Positions 13,763-25,909 of a DNA stretch of 64,000 nt are shown here, piece after piece. Source of the DNA: Capitulum mitella (Eukaryota > Arthropoda > Thecostraca > Pollicipedomorpha > Pollicipedidae); NCBI GenBank assembly GCA_030062745.1, contig CP099842.1:25515822-25579821 (forward strand), read 5' to 3'. The position numbers and the translations under genes were made by a program. Each line of letters starts with the position of its first letter. Positions within the stretch are counted from its first letter, which is position 1. The notes under the pieces were generated by a model. The model had not been told where the DNA came from, ran no database searches, and worked only from the letters and a program-made list of their open reading frames with translations.

Positions 13763-14309
13763 CCACGGGTTCGCGGTGGGTATGGTATCCCTGCACGGGA
13801 AGAACGTTTCAGTCGATGGACGTTGGTGAGCTTCATAAGCGCCAAACTTTCGCGATTATAGCGCCGCCTGCAGGCACATTATCGCAGAAGACCCTATTTT
13901 TCTGAGGAGTGGCAGGCAAGTTTGTTGAACGGCCAACACGCGATGTGTGGTTCGTATCCCCTTTGCTTTTCCTGGGAGAAGGGCACGCCTGTCCTTCTGC
14001 TGTTCCAACGGGCCTCAGGATTCTGCTCGACCCCGTGTCCTTCGTTGAACTCGTATGGATGTTGTTACTCGGCATACTGTCTATCCACCCTTCTCTTTTT
14101 CGTCCGTCCCGTCCGTTCCATTTCGTCCTGCCAGCCCGCTTCATACCGCCTGGTCCATCCCGTCTCGTCTCGTTCCGTCCTTCTCATCTCACCGCGTGAC
14201 GGCCGGGCCCGTTCGGTGTCCTGCCGCTCGCTGCTGCGGGCTCGTCATGTTCCGTCAGCTCCTGCCCGTCATCGTCCCCGCCCGGCGACACGCTCACGGC
14301 TCCGTGCCC

Positions 14310-14930
14310 TCCGTCCCCTGCGGTCCGGCCCGTCCGGCCCGTCCGGCCCGTCCGGCCCCGTCCGGCCCCGTCCGGTGCTTCTGCGCCCCGTCGGACCGCC
14401 GGTCCGGTAGTCGGGCAGTCCGGTCGGTGCGTTGGTCCGTCGGTCTGCTTGGCCCGGCGGTCCGGCGGTCCGGCGGATGTGGTGGTCCGACGGTGTGGCT
14501 CGTTGGTCCGTAGGCCCGGCTGGTCCGGCGGTCGTTTGGTCCGATTGGTCCAGCGGTCCGGTGATCTCGTTGGTGCGGTGGTCCGGTCAGTGCGGTGGTC
14601 CGGTCAGTGCGGTGGTCCGGTCCGCGCGGTGGTCCAGTGGTCGGGCAGTCCGTCGGTCCAGTGGTCCGGCGGTTCGGTCGGTGCGGTGGTCTGGTCGGTG
14701 CGGTGGTCCGGTGGGTGCGGTGGTCCTGTGGTTCGGCGGTCCGACGGTCTGGCGGTCCGGTCGGTGCGGTGGTTCGGCGGTTCGGTCGGTCCAGTGGTCC
14801 GGCGGCCCGGCGGTCCGTTGGTCCAGTGGTCCGGTGGCCCGGTGGATGCGGTGGTCCGGTCGGTGCGGCGGTCCGTCGGTCCGGCTGGCCGGCCACCCGG
14901 CCGCTCGAACCCGGCTCGGGCGCGCTCGTG
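14310..14930. repeat. GGTCCGGT/GGTGCGGT minisatellite
   Basis: About 600 bp built from GGTCCGGTCGGTGCGGTGGTCC-type pieces, preceded by CCGTCCGGC repeats (14310-14380) and a pyrimidine-rich tract (14080-14200). All reading frames stay open on both strands, so long frames here are artefacts. Confidence 0.95.
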
Positions 14931-15467
14931 TGGTCAATACACGCCCAGAACGAGGCCACTGATGCGAGTTTAATGGATGGATGGTTAGCGTGCGCCGGCG
15001 GTGAGGATGAGCCAGTCGGCGGCGGCGGCGCGAGCCACGGGCCGGACCTCGGTCTGAGGACGTGAGAATGACGTCCGAACTCCGCTGAGGGATGCGCCAG
15101 CTCGCCGTGACGATCGCCATGTGGCCCACAAGATGTCGTCCGTCACCCTGCTGGATACGGTCTTGTTGAGACGGGAACGCTGCGCCGGGTATCGCCTCTT
15201 TTGCGGATGATGAGCAGCGAGAGGCTTCGGTCGTCGGGATTGATTTGATGGATGCGACTTTTTGTCCGCGCATGTGGCAGACGTCAGCGCTTTTTGTTCC
15301 GACGTACGGACGTGGACGTTGTGTGCAGTGCCGCGACAGGCGTGGGCTTCTCTTCAGACGGGTGCGGCAGGCGTTCCTCGTCCTGTTGCGAAATTAGACG
15401 CTCACTGCTTGTGAAACTGTAGCCGTTTCACTTGGATGTTCTGAAGACCTGAGCCGACCTTGCGAGA

Positions 15468-15510
15468 CATATACATATATGCGTATATATATATATATGT
15501 ATATATGCGT
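15468..15510. repeat. Short (TA)n microsatellite with TACATA/TGCGTA interruptions
   Basis: Alternating TA with single interruptions, flanked by unique sequence. Confidence 0.9.
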
Positions 15511-15802
15511 GTCTAAAACTGCATATGGATTACTTGACTTCATCAGGGTAACCCTCCTGCCGCCGCTGACCGAGACATCGAGGCAGAATGACTGTCCCTC
15601 TCGGCCGACCGGGAGGAGGGGCTGACCTGATGATTCTGTCCGGGACAGACCGTCCTGCCTCTTCGATCGGGGCAGAGCGGCGTCCTTCCTCGGCCGGTCC
15701 CCGGCGAACGCAGCGGCTCCCAAACCGGCGGCGGCCGCGCGCAGCCGCCGCCGGTTTGTGGCCCACTGGCGCGCCAGGGGAGCCCGAGGGGCGGACAAAG
15801 GC

Positions 15803-15833
<31 letters not shown>

Positions 15834-17910
15834 CCGCCAGAGTCGGCCGCTCGGCCGCATGCGTGAGGGTGCGTGCGGCGGCGGCGGAGTGCGCGCGCGT
15901 GCGGACGGCGCGGCCGCGGACCGGGCGGCGACCCGCATCGATCGGCCGAGTGTGCGGGGCGGCGGCGCCGCCGACGCGTCGAGCATCGACCTCTAGTGAG
16001 TGGGCCGCCGGCCCGCCGGTTTCGGCGCCGGAGGCGTGCGCTGCACCCTGCCCCTGCGGGAGGGGACGGGCACCTGGGATGCGATCGGTTTCGGACGATG
16101 GGTGGTGGCGGGTGCATGATGGGCGGGCGCCGGTGGTGTTGCACGATGCCGTTCCGGCTCTGGGTCGGTCGTGAGAGCTGGTATGTCGATGTCGTAACAC
16201 GGATTGCAAAGCCCGACTCGTACGCTTTCTTATTTTTTTCATCCTCGCTTTTCTACGTCGTTTTGGACGGGGTCTCTTCGCGGAGACATCTCCCGTTCGT
16301 GGGGTTGGTAACATCCATTTTATATGTGCTGTGCGAAGAAATGGGGACGGAGGTATATGGAAGCCTCATTGTGTTTTGTAAGTTTTCAACAGTCCTGATG
16401 GTGGATCTGTGGCAGGTCTGTGCTATCCAAGGACCCGTGGAATACCATCCCGTCCTCCGTCTCCGTTTTTTTTCGGTTAGGTTATGCCCTCCGCTCGTGG
16501 TTGGGCCGAATCGCCCAGTCCTCTGTGGATGGCTATATTTCATTCCCTCACTACAGCTCCCAGTCTTGTGCGAGATTTTCTGCACTGCACTCATTCCCGT
16601 GTGAGGAGACCAGTGATGAGGCACCCTTGCGATGTGGAATAAGAAACCCTAATTCTTCTGCTCAGAATGTTTCCCTCTGCGTGATGGTCCAGCTTCCGAT
16701 CTAGTCGCAGCTTTCTTCGCAGACTCCGTCTGCGACGCTCAGATCTCAGACGCGAGTGGTACGCCCTGCTTCCCTTTTATACAGTGGACTAAGATGTCAG
16801 TCCTGTGTGGTGTACGTGGTCCAGCGTCCTGTGTAATGTGCGTTTGTCGTGCAGTTCCAGTCCTGCTGGGACGCTCAGCTCCCAATGCATGTGGGGCCGC
16901 GTGCCGCTGTGGTATCGAGCCGCAAGCAAACGCCGGCGTCCCGTGTCCCCACGCTGTGGACCTCCTCTCGAAGGGGTTCGATGAGCGGAAACGAAGAGAC
17001 TCCTTTGATGGAGTACGCGAGGTGCCGAAGTTAAAGTAGATCGGTGCGCTGTTCGTGACCTGTCAGTCGCTGTCGCTGCGAAGACGTACCAGAGCCGGGG
17101 TGGTCCGTGTGCGAGGTGCGAACTGCGCCAGTTCTGGGAGTTCGTTGTTGTCCTAATGACACTGCTTCTTGGCGCTGTCATGGTTCCGTACAATGCCGAT
17201 TTCTGGTGTTGGCGACATTTAGGGATCCGTGTGCCTGTCTTTATATCTGGATGAGGAAACTCGATCTTTCTGTCACGTGTTCCGCCCTCGCGGTACCGCG
17301 CTGTAAACATTAGAAACCCGATTGCGTACAGCGGGCAACAAGGCATGCAGTACGCACTATTGTCGTCAGCTGCGTGAGCGTGGGACGACCGGCTGGGCCC
17401 GGGCGCTGTCCGCATGGCTGCGTCAGGCCCTGAATACGGCGTTATCACGGCCCGTCGCGCGCCGTAAATGCTCGCAAGAAAAGTCCTGTAACAATGCACG
17501 AAGCACCTGCGTTTTGAAGCGCAGCGGCTGGAGTCGGGCCGGGCGTTTTTGCTGCCGACTCAGTTTGATCGATGGCATTGAGAGTGACTGTTACGTTGGA
17601 GGCGGCTCGGAGCGGTGATTGGTGGTGGTGGAGGGTGTGGAACTGCGGCTGCATTACCGGTGCGGCCATGGATGACTCGTCCGGAATAGGCACCACGGAG
17701 TTCCGGCGTCTCTTGCGTGTGTCCACCGTGCCTTCTGACAATGTTTGAAATCCCTCCTGTCGTGCCCGACCAGAAAGGAGCCAGGAAGCTTCTGTTGGCT
17801 TCCAGACTGAAGCATTGCGGTCCTCACGATCATGAGGGATAAATCTCAGGTTTGTTGGTAATACGTTTGGAAGGTGCTTTACACATTGGATTATTATTAT
17901 TATTTTTTTA

Positions 17911-18014
17911 ATGGGATGTGTAGTTAGGATTACGAGCTTTTGCTGATGGATGTGCCTTTTTTAAAATGGGATGTGTTGTTAAAATTACGAGCTTTTGCTG
18001 ATGGATGTTCCTTG
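17911..18014. repeat. 55-bp tandem duplication
   Basis: atgggatgtgtagttaggat at 17911 recurs as atgggatgtgttgttaaaat at 17966; both continue attacgagcttttgctgatg. Confidence 0.9.
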
Positions 18015-21000
18015 ATGACAGTTTTGGACTTGATCCTCTGTTTAAGATTCAGATAACGGACAAAACACGTCTGTCATGGTAGCATCCTGCAAGCACCAAG
18101 GACACACTAGGAGGAGTGGGGGATTTTTTTGTTGCAAATATATACAGGTTGAATCGCATCTGTGTTATTTTGCTACATGAGCTGTTTGCAAACCGGGTAG
18201 TTTTTGTAAACTATGAGCGATGCTACAGGTCAGCCACCATAGGGGCTGATGGTGCGTTACGTGGGAACCACCTCGGAACCTGTATCCTCGTCGACGTACG
18301 CATGTAGCGTGAATGACGGGGGAGAAACAGGGAATGGGTCCTTCCATCGAAACGGGGGATGACATTGGGATCCCACGAGGGGAACCCTGATCTTTAATGC
18401 AATTAAATGCAAATGGAGCAGACGAGAAATCACGTTTGATTCAAGCTGTGTTCTCCCTAATGGTCTGTTGCCCTACCAACAATTATTTTGTAATGAATCC
18501 GTCATGGTAAGTAAGGACAGCTTCCCTAGCTGTATGATGTGCCTCTGAGATCTTTTTCTGGGCTCGCCACAGTACGCATTTACTCGCACGTGATTTCACT
18601 GTGTCCTATAACACGCAGAGCCGCTGAACATGACGAACAGAACTCGAGTTGACGGGAAAGCCGGCCCTTCACCACATTGTGCTGCCGGGTTAGTCCTATC
18701 ACCGTTTCGCGTAGATGAGCGCTGCCGCTGCGCTGCTGCCATGACCAAGTCGCGGCCCAGACGGAAGCTGCCAACGCCGTCCTGCTGCCGCACTGACCCT
18801 GTCGCGGACCAGGCTAAACCTGCTGTCGCTCCTGCCACTGCTGCACAGCCGCCATATTTCCTGTCCCGTCCGGCCCATAATGACGCCTCTGCAGCTTGGC
18901 TACGATGCCTGTGGAGCTGCCCTGCCTGTGTCGTTTCTTTCCGGACTCGCACTGGTCCGCGCCTCGGCCGCAGTACCCGCGGAGCTTCCTGTACCGGTCC
19001 CGCCCGGACCGCACTGACCCCGCGCTCCTCTACCGCGGCAACCGCGGAGTCGGTGTAACGGCGCCTCACGAGGTGACGCTCGACCGACTTGAGCCGCCGT
19101 CGGGGCCGGTTTTTGTGCGCGCCGTGTTGCAAGTTTCCGTTCTGCGCGGCCTCTGCGTGCGGGCCTCCTGCACGCGCGTCCGTGGCCCGCTCCAGACCTC
19201 GGCCCGCCGCCCGTCCGGGTGAAGGGTCTCACGTGCAGAACCAAGGGCGCCTGGCGAGTGATGGCGATAAGTGGAGGGCCAGGACGTGCTAAAGGAGGTT
19301 TGGAGGGTCTGCTGCCCTTCGTTGGGCAGGGTTGGATGAAAGGCGTCGTGCGGGGGAACATAAGCGGTGGAGTTGAATGCGTTCATGGGTGGTGAATGGG
19401 TACAAACTGGGTAGCCGCCTGTAAATTGCTTGCATCGCTAAGGGCTTCAGCCACAGATAGATGAAGAATGAAGCTACGCATCGTGTGCGTCGTTGTAAAT
19501 TTGAATGAAGGATGATCGCGCATGACATTGTTTTGACATCGTTCCTCATGGACCCTACAGCCGCGTGGCAGGACAGCATTTTAAACCGTGCTAGCTAATT
19601 AAGTAAATTATTTGCAGACAAAGGCCGTCAATCACGAAGCTTTCTCCGCAACTTATTGCGAGCTCTGGGGTGGCAGCCGTCCGTCTACCCAGTTAATTGC
19701 TGGCCACTGTTTTTTGACGGAAAACCATTCTGACGGCTGTGACGCACAGTTACAAGGGCGGCTTAATGAGGCCGATTTATCAGAGACTTTTAACCGTGAT
19801 TGTTCCCGCGATAATTTCGAAGGACAACGCGGTGTGGCGTATCGTGATAACCTGAGGTCAGCAACCGTGTATTACAGATGGAGCTTCGTTCGGCCCCTTA
19901 TTTGCGGCCGCCTGCTGTGAGCGGCATCCGAACGCCTTTGACGGAGCAGTTGATGCGCACCGGTTCTGTTGACAGTGCTCGATTCGGTTTGCTCTGCCGG
20001 TTGCCTGCGGTCAGCTGGACTCGGCGGCGGGGAGCTCTGAGCGGTGCTGAAGCCGTGAGCCCTCGTGGAGGCCCTCGTGGCCCGGACCCCGGCGCTCGCT
20101 GCCTTTGGCTGGTTTGTCGGCGGCGGGCCCGGACCCCAGCGGCCTGGGCGTCCCGGTCACCTCGTGCCGGGCCCTGCCTCGCCACCCGGGGCGCGTGTCC
20201 CGAGACCCGCGTGCCGCGGGGCTGGGGCCCCGGGTCCCGGGCCCGCGCGGCGCCCGGGCCGCCTCGGGGCCGCCTGTAGTTGCCGTGGCGGCGGACAAAG
20301 GCCGGTTTTTGCGCCTCACCTGAGGAGCCAAGGCCGACACGCTGGTTCCGCCGGTTCCGGCCGCCGGCCGCCGGCCGCCGTCGGCCTCCGCCCTGCACGC
20401 ACGCTGCCGCCATTGCACGCGCGCCGTAGCCGCGTCGGTAACGCCCCACTGAAGGCACCTGGCTTCTGCGCTTCGTGACGGTGAGCCGACCGCTTGGCGT
20501 TCGTCACGCGCGAGCGCCATTCTTTTTCACTTTGGCAGCACGTGAATGCATTCTGTCGTCTGACTGCATCGTTCTCACGTTCATTAGGTGGCGCCCGCAG
20601 TTTCGTCTTTTGACGATGGAGCACCCACACCGTGTGACAGCAGCTTTTATCATTTTGATCCTGTTACAAAAATTAATATCTCATTCTGAGCCTGTAATAT
20701 ACTGTGCCATAGAACATCATGGGTTTTAGGTGCTTTTCACACGAATGGCTAGTGTTCACTTGTATCCATTTTTTCTGCGAAATGCGTCCTGTTTTTTTGT
20801 TCATGCACTGCTGTACTAAGCTACTTCCGCAAGACGGAGTTTCGTTAGTATGTAACATCGTTATAAAGTGGAGTTGTACAACAAGAAAAATACTCCGATA
20901 AGATGTTTTTGGTAGACCACGCTCGGTTGTGGACATAAGATCGGTAGGCGGAGCGAGACATCATAATTCTGGAGCAGTACTTATATGTCACTAATTAGTG

Positions 21001-23944
21001 TGTATGACGTTATGTCAAATCTCGTAACTTCAATTTCTTACTTTTTTCTGAAGACGCCGACTCAAGCGCGATCTGATTCTAGATGTTCTGCGGGTTGTAT
21101 TTAAGCCTGTAATGGCCCTGGGAAACATCGCCTTTGGTAGTTGGATTTACTTACGTGACGGGCGCTGTACTCAGCCCGTGTCGTACCTGGCCACGGCCGA
21201 AGTCCTGTGCAGTGGTCCTTGCAGTGCTGCTGTCTGTTCTGGCATCTCGGGCCGCTGGTAACCTGTCCAGCCGGCAGCCTGCTGTTCAGGCCGCCCTCCA
21301 GTGAGCCGTGCGGCGGCCGGGCGGCGTGGGAGCCGGCCTGTTGACGCGCGCTGTGCTGCGGTAAACAGCCTGCGGCCCCCCGCACGCACTGCGCGGCCCG
21401 CTCAAGGCTGGCCGCGCCGCCGCCGCCGCCGCCGCCGCCTGTTGACGCCGACGGGGCCGGCCCGCCCGCCCGCCGACCGGACGACCTCGCAGGGGCGCGC
21501 CCCCCGGCGGCGGCGGCGGCCCGCACGAGCTGCCGGAGCTCGGGAGCCCTTCAGGTGCGCCGAAGAGAGCCGGGCTGGCCTCTGGTACGCTGAGACTGAA
21601 GGGAGAGATGGCTTTGGTTGAGTCTCCGCTGAGAGAGGCGCTGTATCCGTCGCAGTGCGTCACCTCTGATCGTGCTGTTTTACGTCGCGTTGCTCGTGGT
21701 GACCTTTGGACTGCAGTTTGGATTGACTATTCGAGGGCGGTTGCGGGGCGGGGACCGCCTTTCGTTTTGGCGTACCGCGCCGAGCACGTGAGAGGTGGAG
21801 CGGTGCTCTGCGTTTGTCCTTCAGGCAGAGGCCGGCTGGGCGTGCCGTGCCGGCCCGTTTTTGTCACACCAGATGCAGAGATGAGGCTTGGCATTCGTGT
21901 CCGACGAAGTGAACTACCTTGTCCCATTTTCGGGCCAAGTCACGCTCGTTCCGGTGGTGGTTTGACGTCCTGATTCTCCCGTCTATGCCAAAGAGACATA
22001 CATGTATTATAAACTATATTTTTGGCCGTATTATCGACGCTGGATGAATTAATCACGCTGAAAACAGAACGGAACATGGATTTCGTCGGTGTCACGTGTT
22101 GCTGAACTAACGGAAAACGGAAAACTTTCCACCGACAAGCAGCGGGAGGTTACCGAAGCGTGTGCACTTCCTGTTCTGAGTTGTCCCCGATCCCGGAACG
22201 AATCTCGTTTGCAGCCGACAGCCGGCCGGCACTTGGCTGTCGGCTCTGCGGCCTGGTCGCCCGTCCGCCCATTTCTGAGGGGTTGCGGCGCCCAGGCGGC
22301 GCCTCTGACCAGCTGATGGGCTGCACGCGATCGGCGGCAGTCGGCCAGACAGGCGGCGGTGCTCCTCAAACGACCCCGGGCGCGCCGGACGAGTGCCGGA
22401 GCAGAATCGCCGCAGGGCGATTTCTCCGACCGGGCGGCGCCTTTGCGCGCGGGCGCCAACGCGCTGCACGCAGCCGATCAAAGGCGCCGCCGCCTTTGTT
22501 TCCGCGTCCGGCGCGACCGCCGTCCCGTTGCGGGTCGACGCGGGTGCGACCGGTCGGCTTTGCCGCCTGTCCGCGGCGGCTGCGGCCGAGCCAGCGCTGC
22601 ACGGTCGGCCTAATGCGCCGATGTCCCCCCCCCCGACCCGGCCGCGGCTCGTTAGCACTGGGGAGGGAGGGGAGGGGCCGACGAGGATCCAGCACCGCCG
22701 CCTGTCGACGCACGTGGTGACGCCGGGCGCCCAGTCGAGCACGGAAAGTCGGTGAACAAAGCTGAACCCGCGAAGAAGCGCGGTTCACCGCCTTCGCGGG
22801 CGGGGGCGATGCTCGCTCACCTAGATCCAGCGCTATCCGCCGAGGAGACTGATTGCGGCGTTGGCAACGGCACGTTATCGCCCCGGCGCGAGCAATGAAT
22901 CAGCTGCGCGCCACGCCGTGCGGACGTGGCGCGCCAAGTCGCGCCGTATCTGTCAACGCCCCTATGCGACGGCGCGATGCGCGCGGCTCGGCTCGTGGGG
23001 CTGGGATGTCGGGCAGTGGGACACCCACCCGTGCCGGGGTCGCCGACGGGTGCCCCGGCCGTCCCCGCCCTGGCCGCCGCTGTCGATCGTCGGTTGCTGG
23101 GCCGGCGTCGAGGCCGTGGCTCGTGCCTGGGTCGTTTGCGGCTATCGATTGCGTGAAGGACGCGGTCCCGGGGATCGCGGCCTGGCGGCGGATAACTGCT
23201 CGTCTTGAGAGAGTGGCGCGTTCGGCTGGGCAGGAGGGGCTCGGTTGGTAGTCCGGTCGTGTGCTGGCGGCAGCGGCTCCTTGGAACTACTCGGAAATGG
23301 TGTTTCTGGAGAAAGACGTAACCGCCGGTCACTGATCGCCCTCTCGTGCACAAGGTTGGTCAACGCCCGCTCTCTCGGTACTCGTCTGGGTTCCTAACGG
23401 TGTTACATCACGTCACTGGCGCCGGACGCGGCAGGGAAGAGAGAAGAGAGAGGCCTGGCACACGGCGCGATTGCGGCGTGGAATTTTCGGCAAGATCGTG
23501 CTGAAAATTTCCCATGTGACGTCAGAAGGTCTTAAGAAATTGAAGCACCGTTCGGGGCGTTCAGAAACCGGAAAATTTCCCATCCACGTTGCGCAGAATC
23601 CGTTAACAAATCAGCGGATGATTCAGGTACTTCGCATTTACTGGTTGCCACTTTTGTAAGAAACTGACAAGGGAACAAGAACGCGAGCCATAAATACGAT
23701 CACTAGGGGGCAACATGTGTTAATTATAAACCTTTCTGCAGTGGTCGCTGAAACAAATTGTCTTGTGTCATACGTTAACATCGAAAGTACTACGTGTACC
23801 TTCGACTCTACGGCTGCCCGAGAGCTGGCGGGAGGTTTCGTGCTAGTGCAGAAGATATTTTGGGCCCTTTGAACGCAGCCGAAGAGACGATTCGACCGAG
23901 AGGCAGTCCCGACGCCGTGGGCGTCTCGCTTTAAAGTCACATCC

Positions 23945-24130
23945 AGACATGACGTCTGCGGCAGGCGACTTCAGATGACGTCAGATGATGTCAGGCGGCG
24001 TCAAACGACTTCAGTAGGCGTCCGGCGGCATCGGATGGCGTGAAACGGCTTCAGGCGGCGTCAGTTGACGCAGGATGACCTCAGCGCGATGACAGATGAC
24101 GTCAGACGGCTGTCGGCGCGTCAGTGGGCC
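23945..24130. repeat. GACGTCAG/GGCGTCAG short-period repeat with CRE palindromes
   Basis: About 185 bp made of roughly 10-12 bp units ending in gacgtcag, gatgtcag, ggcgtcag or gacttcag. It contains complete TGACGTCA at 23976 and 24097 and many half sites. Confidence 0.8.
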
Positions 24131-24881
24131 GTCTGCCGTGGGTCGGGTGGCCGGCGCTGTTTCATTCATGAGGCCGGGCCGGAATGCTGCCGGCCGCCTC
24201 TGACGTCTGTTTGTTTTGCCGGTGAGCGGGCCGGCGGCCGCCGCCCGGCCGCCGCGCCCGCCGCCGGACGTCGGACTCTGGCCGGGGTGCCAAGGGCGCC
24301 GGCCCGGACGGATGCCGGCGGCAGGGCGCGGCTGGGCGCGGCGCTTCACGGGCGCTTCTGAGACGTCGCCTCCGCCCGCTGAGGAAGACTTCGTACTGGT
24401 CGTCACGCCGCTTTTATTGCGGCGGACACCGGCAGAGTTACGTTATACATTCCGGAATTGCATAGGCGGAATTACATTAATACGTTGTGTGGTTCATTTA
24501 CATTTTCATTTATTTTTTTCGAGGGAGTTGGGCTGGTTTTGATAGCAAGGCGGCGCGCCGCGAACATGGCAGTGAAGTGAGAACCGGAAATTGATCACGG
24601 AGACCATTCTCGGACGGGCTCTACGATGGCCAGTGAGATTTGGCCCATGATGTGGGTGCGTCTGACATATTGCAGCCCAGCGGCTTGGTCTGTCAGCTCT
24701 TCAACGTCAACGTTTTTCATATAGCTGGCGACGTCAGATAACATTGGACGATTTGTTTAACGAGTCGTCCATAAATTTTGTAACATTGGATGGGTGAAAG
24801 AGAGGTAGGTCATTGTGTGCCAAAGCGTTGCAACGAGAAGGGTGGGGACAGGGGTGTCGATTTGTGTTCTTTTGAGAGGAC

Positions 24882-24944
24882 TCTGGCCCATCCGATGTTG
24901 ATTTGGGTCCACCCAATGTTGGTCTGGGTCCACCCAATATTTTC
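24882..24944. repeat. About 21-bp repeat, three units
   Basis: tggcccatccgatgttga, tgggtccacccaatgttgg and tgggtccacccaatatt follow one another. Confidence 0.85.
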
Positions 24945-25150
24945 TGCCGGTTTTAAAGGCATAGTAATGATAACGAAAAGAACGGCTGCAATAGATAAGA
25001 GACTGGTGGAAAGTAAAGAATAAAGTCTAAAGCGATGTATGTATTTATATTCCTGTCTTCTGTCTATATATGCTTGTATACATGGGGATAAATGCGATTT
25101 TTGATTCGATAAATGGTAAAAAAAATAAAACGTACAAATTTCCCTTGGTC

Positions 25151-25243
25151 AAACTAAAATGGGCTGAATCCGCTGAGAAACCTACATTTTGGGGGAGGTT
25201 AGGTTGTTGGGCCCTCGGCTCGGCTCCCCCAATCACTTACAGA
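25151..25243 (+). repeat. Dispersed repeat, copy B
   Basis: Resembles 2911-3000 (atgggctgaatccgct, cattttgggggaggttagg, ctcccccaatcactta). A strong inverted repeat begins 18 bp further on, which may belong to the same element. Confidence 0.7.
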
Positions 25244-25260
25244 AATCGAACGCTAAACGC

Positions 25261-25298
25261 TATACCAAACCCCCACCCAGGGGCGGGGGTTTGGTATA
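25261..25298. repeat. 18-bp-arm inverted repeat (hairpin)
   Basis: Left arm tataccaaacccccaccc and right arm gggcgggggtttggtata pair with one mismatch around a 2-base loop. Confidence 0.9.
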
Positions 25299-25909
25299 GT
25301 GTACGTAACGCTGTCACCAATGAAGAAAAATGCTAACATACTAAGAAGATGAAAAATTCATCTGATAAATCTCGTAACTGTACATTCTGCTTATCGGCTC
25401 TAGTGAATTAAAATCAGTGTTGCGTCATTCAAATTGCCAAGCAGACAAGCATGGTGTGTTTGGGGGGGGGGATGGGAGGGGAACTGGGCGTTGCGTTATT
25501 TTGATGGGGTTGGGCCTTACTGACCGTTACGTAATTAATGGAGAGTCGCTAAGATTTGTATCAGCGGCCCCAGGGGAGTCACGCCTTTCTCTGAACTGGA
25601 TTCGACATGGAAGTACATGTGCTCTGGTGAGGACCTTCGTGTTTTATGCATTGCTACATACATCAGCATATTTTTCGGCTGATGCCGGTATACCGATGGC
25701 GTGGGTTCTGCCAGCGGGATGGGGGAAGGGGCATACACTTTCCTCAACTTCTGCTGAATTTTACATCACGCCGTTGGGCCGCTGAGAAAGCAGCGTCCCT
25801 GAAACACCTCGAAACCTTCCTCCCCTGCAACTTTTCACCGGTGGCGCAATCTGCGGTGTTATTTGGATGTTGTTACAGCAGCCACGACCCGGAAGCGGCT
25901 GGGTAGGTC

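Larger units (their letters stand above)
15000..23900. other. No gene recognised
   Basis: Alternating CpG-rich blocks (15.6-16.1, 20-20.5, 21.3-22.8 kb; GGC/GCC triplet runs near 15800 and 21415) and AT-richer DNA. No frame resembles a known family and none is joined by convincing in-phase splice sites. Confidence 0.55.

Noticed and set aside
14294..15273. Thr/Arg/Pro/Asp-rich repeat frames on both strands
   Set aside because: Translation of the GGTCCGGT minisatellite.
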